This document shows, piece after piece, positions 48,322-56,583 of a stretch of DNA of 64,000 nt; position 1 is the first letter of the stretch, and each line of letters starts with the position of its first letter. Under the pieces are notes generated by a model. It was not told the DNA's origin, made no database searches, and saw nothing but the letters and a program-made list of their open reading frames with translations. The stretch covers positions 1,623,246 through 1,687,245 of the forward strand of contig CATQHT010000003.1 in the NCBI GenBank assembly GCA_958296045.1. The letters run 5' to 3'. This DNA comes from Rhodothermales bacterium. Its GTDB lineage: Bacteria > Bacteroidota > Rhodothermia > Rhodothermales > Bin80. Position numbers and translations under genes: made by a program.

Positions 48322-49362
48322 ATGATTGCGCCGCTCACCTACAATTTGGAGGAGCATGTTGTTCGGCTCTTAGATCAGACGCTGCTTCCTTCTAGAGAGC
48401 ACTGGCTGCGTATCAAGACTCCTGAGGTGATGGCCGAGGCCATCCGCATGCTGCGCGTGCGCGGTGCCCCCGCGATCGGTATTGCTGCTGCCTATGGTGT
48501 GGTCCTGGCGCTCAGGGTTCCGGTAGACGGCCCACACGAGGAAGTCGCGCGGGCGATTGAGTTCCTGGAAGCGACACGGCCCACCGCGGTGAATTTGCCC
48601 TATGCTATGGCGCGCATGCGGCGCGTTGCGGAAGCGCAGCCACGGCAGCAGTGGGCGCTGCGCGACGCGCTTCTGGCAGAAGCCCGCGCCATTGAATCCG
48701 AGGACCGTGCAGCGGGGCGGAAGCTTGGGGCATACGGCCTTGAGGTGATGAAGCCGGGCATGAGCGTGCTGACGCACTGCCATACCGGAGGCATCGCCAC
48801 TAGCGGCTACGGAACGGCCCTAGCGCCGCTGATACTGTCTCGAGAGCGCGGCATGGGGCTGCGCGCGTATGTCGATGAGACGCGGCCGCTATTGCAGGGC
48901 AGCCGCATTACGGCGTGGGAACTCGGCAAAGCAGGCGTGGAAACGACGCTGATCACCGACTCTATGGCGGCGCACGTAATGAAGGAGGGGCGCATTGATG
49001 CGGTGATTGTGGGTGCGGACCGTATAGCAGCCAATGGCGATACGGCGAACAAGATCGGTACGTATTCGCTGGCACTGGTGACCCGGGCACACGGGTTGCC
49101 CTTTTACGTGTCTGCGCCGTTATCCACCGTGGACTTTGCCACCGCGAGCGGGAAAGGGATAAGGATCGAAGAGCGTGCGGCCGACGAGGTGACACGCGGC
49201 TTCGGGAAGCAGACTGCACCGGACGGCGTGCACGTTTATAACCCGGCGTTTGATGTGACGCCACACCACCTTATTAGCGCCATCATCACGGAGCTGGGCG
49301 TCCTGCGCCCGCCGTTTGCCGACTCGCTCGCCGAAGCGCGGCAGCGCATAGCGACCGGTTAA
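48322..49362 (+). CDS. mtnA: S-methyl-5-thioribose-1-phosphate isomerase
   Basis: A 346-residue enzyme of the methionine salvage pathway that converts methylthioribose-1-phosphate to methylthioribulose-1-phosphate. The family blocks are clear: RVRGAPAIGIAAAYGVVLAL, ATRPTAVNLPYAM, LTHCHTGGIATSGYGTALAP with the catalytic cysteine, DETRPLLQGSRITAWEL, and VGADRIAANGDTANKIGTYS with the catalytic aspartate. PFYVSAPLSTVDF and AFDVTPHHLI complete it. Ten bases after the PorV-like gene. No other mtn genes are in the window. The eIF2B-alpha-like fold paralogues lack the CHTG motif, so I prefer mtnA. Confidence 0.93.
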   Translation: MIAPLTYNLEEHVVRLLDQTLLPSREHWLRIKTPEVMAEAIRMLRVRGAPAIGIAAAYGVVLALRVPVDGPHEEVARAIEFLEATRPTAVNLPYAMARMRRVAEAQPRQQWALRDALLAEARAIESEDRAAGRKLGAYGLEVMKPGMSVLTHCHTGGIATSGYGTALAPLILSRERGMGLRAYVDETRPLLQGSRITAWELGKAGVETTLITDSMAAHVMKEGRIDAVIVGADRIAANGDTANKIGTYSLALVTRAHGLPFYVSAPLSTVDFATASGKGIRIEERAADEVTRGFGKQTAPDGVHVYNPAFDVTPHHLISAIITELGVLRPPFADSLAEARQRIATG

Positions 49363-49380
49363 CGCGCTGGTCGCGCCGGA

Positions 49381-50238
49381 TCAGTCGGCGCGAAGGCCCT
49401 TGAGGTAAGTGGCGCTATCGGGCAGCGTGTCTGGTCCCATCTCCACGTATATGTTCTGAAGGCCACCCTCTTTACCAGCATCGAAAAAGTCGGCCCAGTC
49501 CACCACTCCGGCGCCAATGGGCACCTGCGTCTCGTCTTCACCGGACCAGTCCGAAAGGTGCGCCGAAATGAAGCGCCCCGGGTGTGCACGAAAATAGTCG
49601 GCGGCCTTGTACCCGGCGATCACCACCCACACCTGGAACTGCATCTTGACCACCTCAGGATCCAGATGCGCCAGAAGGACATCATAAATCAGCTCGCCTT
49701 CCAGCTTCTCAAATTCAAAGTTGTGGTTGTGGTACACGAACTGGAGCCCATCGGTAAGCGTCGCTTTGCCCATCGTGTTGAGCTCATCGCAGACGCCCTT
49801 GTAATCATCGAGCGTGGCCTCACTGCCGAGTCCCGGGTGCGCTACCACCATCTGTGTTAGTCCCATCGCTTGGGCGAAGCCAATGCTGGACATCAGATCC
49901 TCGCGCAGCTCGGCGATAGTGAAGTGGCTGCTGGTGCAGTTGAGTCCGGCATCACCAATGATACCTTTGAGGCCGTCCGTACCATATTGGGCCATATGGC
50001 CGAATCCATACTTGCCATACCCTGCCGGAGAACAGAGCTCCAACGACTCGTAACCAGCGTCGGCCAGGCTGCTCAGCGATCCGGTGATGTCTTCCTCCAG
50101 CGCCTCACGCACAACCCACGTCTGAAAACCGATGGTAAGGTCCGTGCGGGGACCGAAAGCGGAAGTAAGGCGCGGCATCAGCAACCCAGCCCCGGCTGCG
50201 GCAGCGGTAGACTGCAAAAACTGTCTTCTTGTCTGCAT
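49381..50238 (-). CDS. Tat-exported sugar phosphate isomerase/epimerase-like protein
   Basis: A 285-residue protein starting at the ATG at 50238, where a Tat signal begins (MQTRRQFLQSTAAAAGAGLL). A longer frame back to 50280 only adds residues ahead of the twin arginines. The body has the AP-endonuclease-2 TIM-barrel pattern: YESLELCSPAGYG, MVVAHPGLGSEATLDDYK, GLQFVYHNHNFEFEK and VVKMQFQVWVV, FISAHLSDWSG; acidic/histidine residues at strand ends should bind a metal. Substrate likely a sugar or inositol derivative; not shown. It is divergent from the Gfo/Idh/MocA oxidoreductase gene, also Tat-exported, and the two probably serve the same pathway. Confidence 0.83.
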   Translation of the reverse strand: MQTRRQFLQSTAAAAGAGLLMPRLTSAFGPRTDLTIGFQTWVVREALEEDITGSLSSLADAGYESLELCSPAGYGKYGFGHMAQYGTDGLKGIIGDAGLNCTSSHFTIAELREDLMSSIGFAQAMGLTQMVVAHPGLGSEATLDDYKGVCDELNTMGKATLTDGLQFVYHNHNFEFEKLEGELIYDVLLAHLDPEVVKMQFQVWVVIAGYKAADYFRAHPGRFISAHLSDWSGEDETQVPIGAGVVDWADFFDAGKEGGLQNIYVEMGPDTLPDSATYLKGLRAD

Positions 50239-50367
50239 AACGAAAGATTCGGACGACACACAACGACATGCTGCGCACAAAGATACGCGCTAAGGGTCAA
50301 CACTGCAGCATAATTCGTATATTTCGCAAGGAAGTTGTATTCTGATAGGACAAGATCAGAGGTGCTT

Positions 50368-51861
50368 ATGTCCGCTTCATTTAGCCGCCGCCAGTTTCTG
50401 GCCACCGCCGCAGGAGTTTCCGCGGCCGTCGTTGTTCCGCGCCGAGTGCTGGGCGGCCCGGGCTTTGTCGCCCCCAGCGACCGATTGAATGCCGCGCTTG
50501 TAGGGAGCGGCACTCAGGCTCTTCGGCAGCTAATGGGGGATTGGCTACCACGGGAGGACCTGCAACTTGTGGCCGTCTGCGACCCAAACCGTGACTCGGA
50601 CGACTACCGCGATTGGAGTCAGCATGGACTGCGTGATCGCATCCGTCGCTTTATGGGCAACGAGAGCTGGGGCAGCGAGACAGGCATCCGTGCTGGCCGC
50701 GAAGCGGGCAGAGAGCTTATCGAGCATTACTACGCGGCTATCCGTGAGCAGAGCAGCTATAACGGCTGCAAGACGTATGTAGACTACCGCGAGATGCTGG
50801 CGGAATCCGAGTCGGTCGACGTAGTCATCGATATGACGCCAGACCATCTGCACGGCGTAGTGAATGTCCATGCGATGCAGGCCGGAAAGCATGTAGTGGC
50901 CCACAAGACCCTGGCCAATGTATGCAACGAAGTCAGGCGCTGCGTGGAGGTTGCCAAAGAGACCGGAGTAACGACGCACCTGATGGCATGGAACAATGAT
51001 CCAGGATTTTACCAGCTAAAGGATTGGCTTCATGCGGGCATCATCGGTAAGGTGAAGGAGGTGCACAACTGGACCAATCGGCCGGTATGGCCGCAGGGAT
51101 GGCTGGATAATCCAGCTACCCCCATGGAGGTCCCAGACGGCTTGGAATGGGACCTGTGGCTGGGCTGCGTGCCTGACCGTCCGTACCATCTCGACTACAC
51201 GCATGCGCTATTCAGGGGCTGGTACGACTTCGGTGCCGGCTGTCTGGGCGACATGGGTAACTACAGCCTGTGGCGCACCTATCGCACGCTTGACCCCGGC
51301 CCGGTGGTGAGCGTGAGCGCGACGCCTGCGACGGGATGTGTCATTGTGGGCAACCAGTGTCAGTGGCGGCGCTCCGCAGTGGCTTTTCCTGATGCCAGCA
51401 CGGTCCATTTCGAGCACAAAGAGTTGGATATCTTTTGGTATGACGGCGGGATGAAGCCGCGCTTGGCCAAGGGGTTGCTGCCCCGAGGGGAGTCTCTGCC
51501 TCGCGAAGGCATCCTTTATGTCGGGGAGTACGGCACGATTCTGGCCAACTTCTTGGGCCATAATTTCCGGCTTTTGCCAGAGGACCGCATGACTGCGCTG
51601 GTCGGGTCCATCCCTGCAGCTCGTGCTGAGGAGGATGTGGTGGATCCTGTCGACGAGTATGTGGGTGCCATGAAGGAGGCGAAGCAGAGCCGCGGCAGTT
51701 TCATCAATGTTAAGGATCTGGCAGAGGCTACGTGCCTGGCTGCTGTGGCGCTGCGCACGGGTAGGCACCTGATGTGGGATGCCGATGCGATGATCTTTAC
51801 CAACGACGACGAGGCTAACGCCTACTTAACCCGCGAATACCGTCCGGGCTGGGAGATTTGA
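50368..51861 (+). CDS. Tat-exported Gfo/Idh/MocA-family oxidoreductase
   Basis: A 497-residue protein. The start at 50368 puts the Tat motif (MSASFSRRQFLATAAGV) at the N-terminus; an upstream frame start at 50335 is disfavoured. The Rossmann part begins LNAALVGSGTQALRQLMG, with LQLVAVCDPN as the second strand; VDVVIDMTPDHLHGVVNVHA and AGKHVVAHKTLANVCNE are the usual nucleotide-binding and catalytic-lysine (EKP-like, here HKT) regions. The C-terminal domain has YDFGAGCLGDMGNYSLWR. EKP being HKT is seen in this Tat-exported planctomycete-type subfamily. The substrate is unknown. The 130 bases between this gene and its divergent neighbour must hold both promoters. Confidence 0.87.
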   Translation: MSASFSRRQFLATAAGVSAAVVVPRRVLGGPGFVAPSDRLNAALVGSGTQALRQLMGDWLPREDLQLVAVCDPNRDSDDYRDWSQHGLRDRIRRFMGNESWGSETGIRAGREAGRELIEHYYAAIREQSSYNGCKTYVDYREMLAESESVDVVIDMTPDHLHGVVNVHAMQAGKHVVAHKTLANVCNEVRRCVEVAKETGVTTHLMAWNNDPGFYQLKDWLHAGIIGKVKEVHNWTNRPVWPQGWLDNPATPMEVPDGLEWDLWLGCVPDRPYHLDYTHALFRGWYDFGAGCLGDMGNYSLWRTYRTLDPGPVVSVSATPATGCVIVGNQCQWRRSAVAFPDASTVHFEHKELDIFWYDGGMKPRLAKGLLPRGESLPREGILYVGEYGTILANFLGHNFRLLPEDRMTALVGSIPAARAEEDVVDPVDEYVGAMKEAKQSRGSFINVKDLAEATCLAAVALRTGRHLMWDADAMIFTNDDEANAYLTREYRPGWEI

Positions 51862-52248
51862 ATTCACCTTGAGCACCAAGTGCTGCTCCTTACCCATATA
51901 GAGAGCTAGTCTGACGACTTTGCGGGTGCGTCGGACATGTCTTCAGGCCCAGCAATAGTGCTCAGGTCGCAGCGACGAGTGAGCATGCCAGCACCCTTGC
52001 TGGCTCTGTGTACTTCGGAGTCCGTAAGGTTTCGACATGCCGTTACTCAATGTCCGTTCAGACATGCATTACGGGTATCAGGTACTTACGATGCCGGTGA
52101 TACTCCTTCGTAGCGTGCCAATGGCTCGTGCGTTGCTGCGCGACAGGTACAAGACATTATGCTGCTCCCATGGCCATAGTCGTAGCCAAGCCCTACGGGA
52201 TACACTGCTGGCAACATTTCGTAGCTAAGCAAATGGTAGATACTCGCT
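51862..52248. other. Gene-free stretch
   Basis: About 390 bases between the oxidoreductase and the transposase. No gene or clear element end recognised. Confidence 0.4.
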
Positions 52249-54375
52249 CTAATCCGCCCGAGCATAATTGGAAAGAGTAACCAACTCCATTGGAGAGGTT
52301 ATCAGTTCAGCGTCTAATCCAGGGACGGCACGCCCCAGTAAGGTGAGCATCATGACATAGCAGGCGATCACGCAGTGAATCGCCAACCCACGTTCTGGAC
52401 GCGTTCCCAAACGCATTCCCATGCATTCCACCTTGCAGCCACTCTTGAGCACACGGAAAAAGTCCTCAACACGCCATCGCCGCGTATAATAAGTCAGGAT
52501 CTGCACCGCTTCTTCTGCGCTGTGCACCGCCATACTGGTCAGCAGATACCATTCCACCGCCTTCTCTCCCTTCGGGGGCGCGATCTCCAGGACATGCACG
52601 CCGTACATCATTACGGGATCCACTTGCGGCTCGGTGGCGGGCAACTGTACGCAATGGTAGCGTACCTCGGCTTGGGCGATACGGTGACTGCGCCCGCGGC
52701 GCACCTTCTTCCTTGAAGACTTCTCACGCGCCGTGATCCGTTGGATCTTTATTCCCACCTTCGCTGCGGCAGGACCGCTGCGAAGCGTCTCATACAGCTG
52801 TCTATCCTTCGACAGTCTTCGGTCATGACGGGCGCGTACCAGGATTTCCACGCGATCCTGTGCCTGCTGGGCGGCAAATAGCGCAAAGTTATCTGCCTCC
52901 CGGTCCATCACGCAGATGAGGCGACACTGCTTGGAAACCTCCTCTGCTGCTTCGCAGATGTCCAGAAATCCGTCTAACCACTGCTGCGATCGAGGTTTGA
53001 GCGGTCCCGTATCTGGATCCCGATAACTACAACGTAATATCCCCAGGGGCAGGCCATCGGTAGTAGTAACCAGCGTGGCATGAAGGGGCATCCCACGGGA
53101 TGTTGCTTTCGTCTGGTTGGTACCTATGACCTGCACGTCTTCACGGGCGGGTCGCGTACTGAAATTCAGCTTGGTGGTATCCTGTATGCAGAGTACCACC
53201 TTCTGACTCCGTATCCGCTCAATCGTACGTTTGCGATGCGGCACCAGCATGTTTTCGGGAGTTACGTCCGCCTTCTGGTTGCTCAGAAGCCGGTAATGGG
53301 CCTGCACCGCCGCCCTATTATGGCTTATATGGGAGTTTATAGGCTTTCCTATCACTTCGGCCAACAACGATGCGCTCTTCACCAGCCGCGTGGACAGCCG
53401 GTTGTCTCCCAGCGCAGCACCTCCAAACTCTGCCTCAACCCAGTCGTCCATGCCTTCATGCGGTTGCCTGACCGGACGCAGTGCCACCTCGGGTACGCCC
53501 AAGTACGAGCGCCACCGACGGTCCACTGCGTACATGAACAAGGCTTTCCGCGCTTCTTCTTTGGAATGTGCGTAGCGCTTGCGCCCAGCAGTATAGCCGA
53601 TGTGCAGAAAATTGGCCGCCTTGAAGCACGTACCTTTCCATGGAGGTTCCACATACGTTTCTATCAACCAGGGGTGGTATCCATAATGCGCATAACAGTC
53701 GTCAGGTAACTGCTTCAACACCCTGCTGAGTACATGACTGGCCAGGTATTTGCAGGTGCCGCGTATCAGAAAGCGGCTCAAACAGAAGATGCGGTAAAGG
53801 TGCGCTTGACGTTGGGCATCGCTCCATGCCATGAAGTGTTCCCTTGCGACCAAGCGCAAGGCCGGGGCGGAAAAGCCTACCGCGCCCAGATATCCATGTG
53901 CGCTCACTACCAGGTACCGCAGCTGTGCACCAAAAAAGGTGGTCGTACCACGAGGATGCTCATGGTGCAGCAGGGTATTCCACACCGCACGCTGTGCTGC
54001 GGTCCGAACTCTTACCAGTGCAAGACCTTTCACCTTACCCAATATCGCTGGCATCGCCACCGGTGGAGGAACCGCTTCGTCCAACAGGCGGGGCGAAGCC
54101 TGCGCAGCATAATTGTGGAGCGGTGCTGGCAGCGTGATCTCACCCCGCGCCTCCAGCTTCAAGAGGGCTTTCGCGCAGGTAGCTACTTGTGCCCTGCCTT
54201 TGGCATCTACAAATCCAAAGTCCTCGCACGTACGGCGCGCAATCGCGTTGCGATTGCGAAGGCTCTCGTCGGAGAGCACCTTCTTTAAGCGCATGCGCCC
54301 CCGGGGCGCACTTAGAGTCCGCAAAATCTGATTCTGCTCGAACATGCTGCAAGAGTAAGCATTACGACTGAACAA
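52249..54375 (-). CDS. DUF4338 (DruA-like)/Tn5-type transposase fusion
   Basis: A 708-residue protein of two parts. Residues 20-300 match DUF4338, the family that includes DruA of the Druantia anti-phage system: LVRVRTAAQRAVWNTLLHHE, PRGTTTFFGAQLRYLVVSAH, GYLGAVGFSAPALRLVARE, RFLIRGTCKYLASHVLSRVL and GTCFKAANFLHIGYTAGRKR. Residues 310-708 are an IS4/IS50 (Tn5)-type transposase: DDWVEAEFGGAALGDNRLS, HISHNRAAVQAHYRLLSN, CIQDTTKLNFSTRP (first catalytic aspartate), LICVMDREADNFALF (second) and YYTRRWRVEDFFRVLKSGCK (glutamate). The frame is open with all motifs intact, so it may be active. It should be a complete mobile element with this one gene; the inverted repeats were not matched. I infer the DUF4338 part acts with the transposase on DNA. 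Confidence 0.85.
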   Translation of the reverse strand: MFSRNAYSCSMFEQNQILRTLSAPRGRMRLKKVLSDESLRNRNAIARRTCEDFGFVDAKGRAQVATCAKALLKLEARGEITLPAPLHNYAAQASPRLLDEAVPPPVAMPAILGKVKGLALVRVRTAAQRAVWNTLLHHEHPRGTTTFFGAQLRYLVVSAHGYLGAVGFSAPALRLVAREHFMAWSDAQRQAHLYRIFCLSRFLIRGTCKYLASHVLSRVLKQLPDDCYAHYGYHPWLIETYVEPPWKGTCFKAANFLHIGYTAGRKRYAHSKEEARKALFMYAVDRRWRSYLGVPEVALRPVRQPHEGMDDWVEAEFGGAALGDNRLSTRLVKSASLLAEVIGKPINSHISHNRAAVQAHYRLLSNQKADVTPENMLVPHRKRTIERIRSQKVVLCIQDTTKLNFSTRPAREDVQVIGTNQTKATSRGMPLHATLVTTTDGLPLGILRCSYRDPDTGPLKPRSQQWLDGFLDICEAAEEVSKQCRLICVMDREADNFALFAAQQAQDRVEILVRARHDRRLSKDRQLYETLRSGPAAAKVGIKIQRITAREKSSRKKVRRGRSHRIAQAEVRYHCVQLPATEPQVDPVMMYGVHVLEIAPPKGEKAVEWYLLTSMAVHSAEEAVQILTYYTRRWRVEDFFRVLKSGCKVECMGMRLGTRPERGLAIHCVIACYVMMLTLLGRAVPGLDAELITSPMELVTLSNYARAD

Positions 54376-54533
54376 GTTAAGATATCCCTTATGGATATAG
54401 GGCAGGGCTTAGGCCGAGCGAGCGATACCTACCCCAAGAGTTCCCGTACCAAACAGTAGCGCGCCGCCCTCCTGAAGCTACACGTGCGTCGTGAACCAGG
54501 TTTCTGTGCCAGAGTTCGAGCTTGCGCTCAAAG
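54376..54533. promoter_or_regulatory. Intergenic region between divergent transposase and methyltransferase genes
   Basis: About 160 bases; includes the inverted repeat TATCCC TTAT GGGATA-like segment at about 54382-54398 (TATCCCTTATGGATA). No promoter box assigned. Confidence 0.35.
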
Positions 54534-55931
54534 ATGGCGTTCATGTCCACACCCAACTGGAAGAACCGCACGCTATATCATGCCGACAACTTGGATGTGT
54601 TGCACCGCATGAACAGCGATAGCGTGGACCTCATTGCAACCGATCCGCCCTTTAACAAGAGCAGGAATTTTCACGCTACGCCAGACAGTCTTGCGCAAGG
54701 CGCACAGTTTCAGGACAGGTGGACTTGGGCAGATATCCATGAAGAGTGGAAAGACACTATTAACAACGATAATCAGCCCTTAGCCGAGGCGATTGAATCC
54801 GCCCGCTTCGCGCATTCCGAAGGTATGGGGGCGTACATGTGCTTCATGGCTGTTCGCCTAATGGAGATGCGCAGGGTACTCAAGCCCACAGGCAGTATCT
54901 ACTTACATTGTGATCCGACAGCAAGTCACTATCTGAAGGCCTGCCTGGATGCCATATTCAAGCCCAGCTGCTTCCGCAATGAAATCATCTGGAGCTACGG
55001 ACTTGGGGGGAGCAGCAAACGGTATTGGTCCAGAAAGCACGATGTCATTTTGTACTATACCAAGGCTATATCGCTGAAGGCACACACCTTCCACAAGCCA
55101 ACCATTCCGGCTACCAGTGCAAGGCTGAAGGGCATGCAGAAAGGCTGTACAGACACGTGGATGGACATCCCATCACTGAACAATATGGCCAAGGAGCGCA
55201 CCGGTTACCCGACACAGAAACCTCTTGTCCTCTATGAGAGAATCATCAAGGCCAGTTCGAACAAGGGGGATATAGTACTCGATCCCTTTGCAGGTTGTGC
55301 GACAACGTGCGTAGCAGCAGAACGTCTGGGTAGGCGGTGGGTTGGCGTCGATATCTGGCCAAAGGGACACGAGGTCGTCCTTGCACGGTTTCGACGACTG
55401 GGATACAGCATAAATGGAGAGCATGGTGGAGCCTCACAAATATTCAGCTTCGGTGATGTGATCTATACGGATTGCCTGCCTGATCGTACGGATGAAGGTA
55501 ACCGTGCAGGTGCAAGGTTAGCAGCAATCTGGGACTGGAGAAGGATCCAGGAACCATGGTACAAACTGACTAACCGACAGATGAAGGAACACCTTGCAGT
55601 CTGGCAGCGCTCCGGTAGTTCCGATCTTATCACATGTGCAGGCTGTGGCAGGCAATTAGAGCTGGAGTTCATGCAGCTGGACCATATCACACCTAGGCGT
55701 GGTCGAGCGGGTGGTTTTCAGGCCCCTAATTCCATCGACAATCGCATCTTGTTGTGCGGCCCGTGCAACCGCAAGAAGAGCAACGTTTTCACGTTGGACG
55801 GGCTGCGTCGTCAAAACCTGAAAGACGGCTGGATGCGCAACCACAACCTTGCCAGGCATGCCGACAATGGTATGCAGAAAGGTTTTGATGAATTAGTGAG
55901 GAATAGCAGGCCTCCATTGGCGCCTTCCTAG
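54534..55931 (+). CDS. DNA methyltransferase fused to HNH nuclease
   Basis: A 465-residue protein; the ATG at 54534 is chosen over a TTG at 54522, with another ATG at 54543. Catalytic motif IV is TDPPFN (residues 36-41), and the SAM-binding motif LDPFAGCATTC starts at D250, so the order IV-then-I marks a beta-class amino-methyltransferase (N6-adenine or N4-cytosine). The IIWSYGLGGSSKRYWSRKHD and YPTQKPLVLYERII segments are typical. The C-terminal 110 residues contain a zinc-bound HNH nuclease: C368-x2-C371, QLDHITPRR with D383/H384, and C408-x2-C411 followed by N412. Family knowledge: such fusions act as single-chain restriction-modification or as nuclease-coupled methyltransferases. No separate specificity subunit is visible. 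Confidence 0.85.
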   Translation: MAFMSTPNWKNRTLYHADNLDVLHRMNSDSVDLIATDPPFNKSRNFHATPDSLAQGAQFQDRWTWADIHEEWKDTINNDNQPLAEAIESARFAHSEGMGAYMCFMAVRLMEMRRVLKPTGSIYLHCDPTASHYLKACLDAIFKPSCFRNEIIWSYGLGGSSKRYWSRKHDVILYYTKAISLKAHTFHKPTIPATSARLKGMQKGCTDTWMDIPSLNNMAKERTGYPTQKPLVLYERIIKASSNKGDIVLDPFAGCATTCVAAERLGRRWVGVDIWPKGHEVVLARFRRLGYSINGEHGGASQIFSFGDVIYTDCLPDRTDEGNRAGARLAAIWDWRRIQEPWYKLTNRQMKEHLAVWQRSGSSDLITCAGCGRQLELEFMQLDHITPRRGRAGGFQAPNSIDNRILLCGPCNRKKSNVFTLDGLRRQNLKDGWMRNHNLARHADNGMQKGFDELVRNSRPPLAPS

Positions 55932-56023
55932 CAGTCTTCGCCGCAGAAACGCTTACGTGCGACGGTGGGCGGCTTGCGCTTATATCGGTCGCCTTGGCGG
56001 CCTGATGTCCGTTATTGTCCATG
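55930..56023. repeat. Diverged repeat shared with 8051-8153
   Basis: See the copy at 8051-8153. This copy directly precedes the tnpB C-terminal scrap, which suggests it is part of the same mobile element. Confidence 0.5.
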
Positions 56024-56160
56024 CAGAGATGCAGCGCTTGCCATCACAAGCCGGAGGAAAGGCTACGCCTGGCTGACAGGAAGCATCGTTGTGCCATGTG
56101 CGGAAAGACCCAGTGCCGCGACGTTAACGCGGCGTTGAACGTGTTGTATCGGGGCCTTTG
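56015..56160 (+). pseudogene. tnpB C-terminal zinc-ribbon fragment
   Basis: The frame encodes QRCSACHHKPEERLRLADRK, HRCAMCGKTQCRDVNAALNV and LYRG: two C-x2-C pairs of the TnpB zinc ribbon and the RuvC-III block (R-D-V-N-A-A-L-N). The rest of TnpB is missing and the frame carries on to 56359 as unrelated residues. A truncated relic. Confidence 0.7.
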
Positions 56161-56583
56161 CCCTGATGGATGGGCGGCGAGCCTATCGTACGCGCAACAC
56201 GTGTCTGCTCACCCGGACGCTGAGCGGCATCCGCTGTTGGATGCTGTGGCGGGTCTGGGGAGTGTACAGCATCGTGCTCGTGAGCTGCATCCGCAGGGGT
56301 GTTGCGCACCCACGAGTGCAGGCGAAATTGACCACAGGCCAACTAGGCAGATAGGTTAATTTTTCTCCAGCCCTAAGGGAAACCGTGCAGTCCTTCGACG
56401 TACCGAACGCAGCGCTGGATGCTGACTGCGCGTCCCATAGGATGAATCGGTTACGGCTGCGGGTTGGCTTGCCGAAACGTCATGCGCGGCAGCGCTACCC
56501 AAGAAAACATCCAGATGCGTTAGTGCGCACGGTCGGATTTGTGCGCCGCCCGGGGAGACCTGGGGGCTACTGCGAAGGCCTTT
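56161..56583. other. Gene-free stretch
   Basis: About 420 bases after the tnpB scrap up to the ATPase stop. No recognisable gene. Confidence 0.4.
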
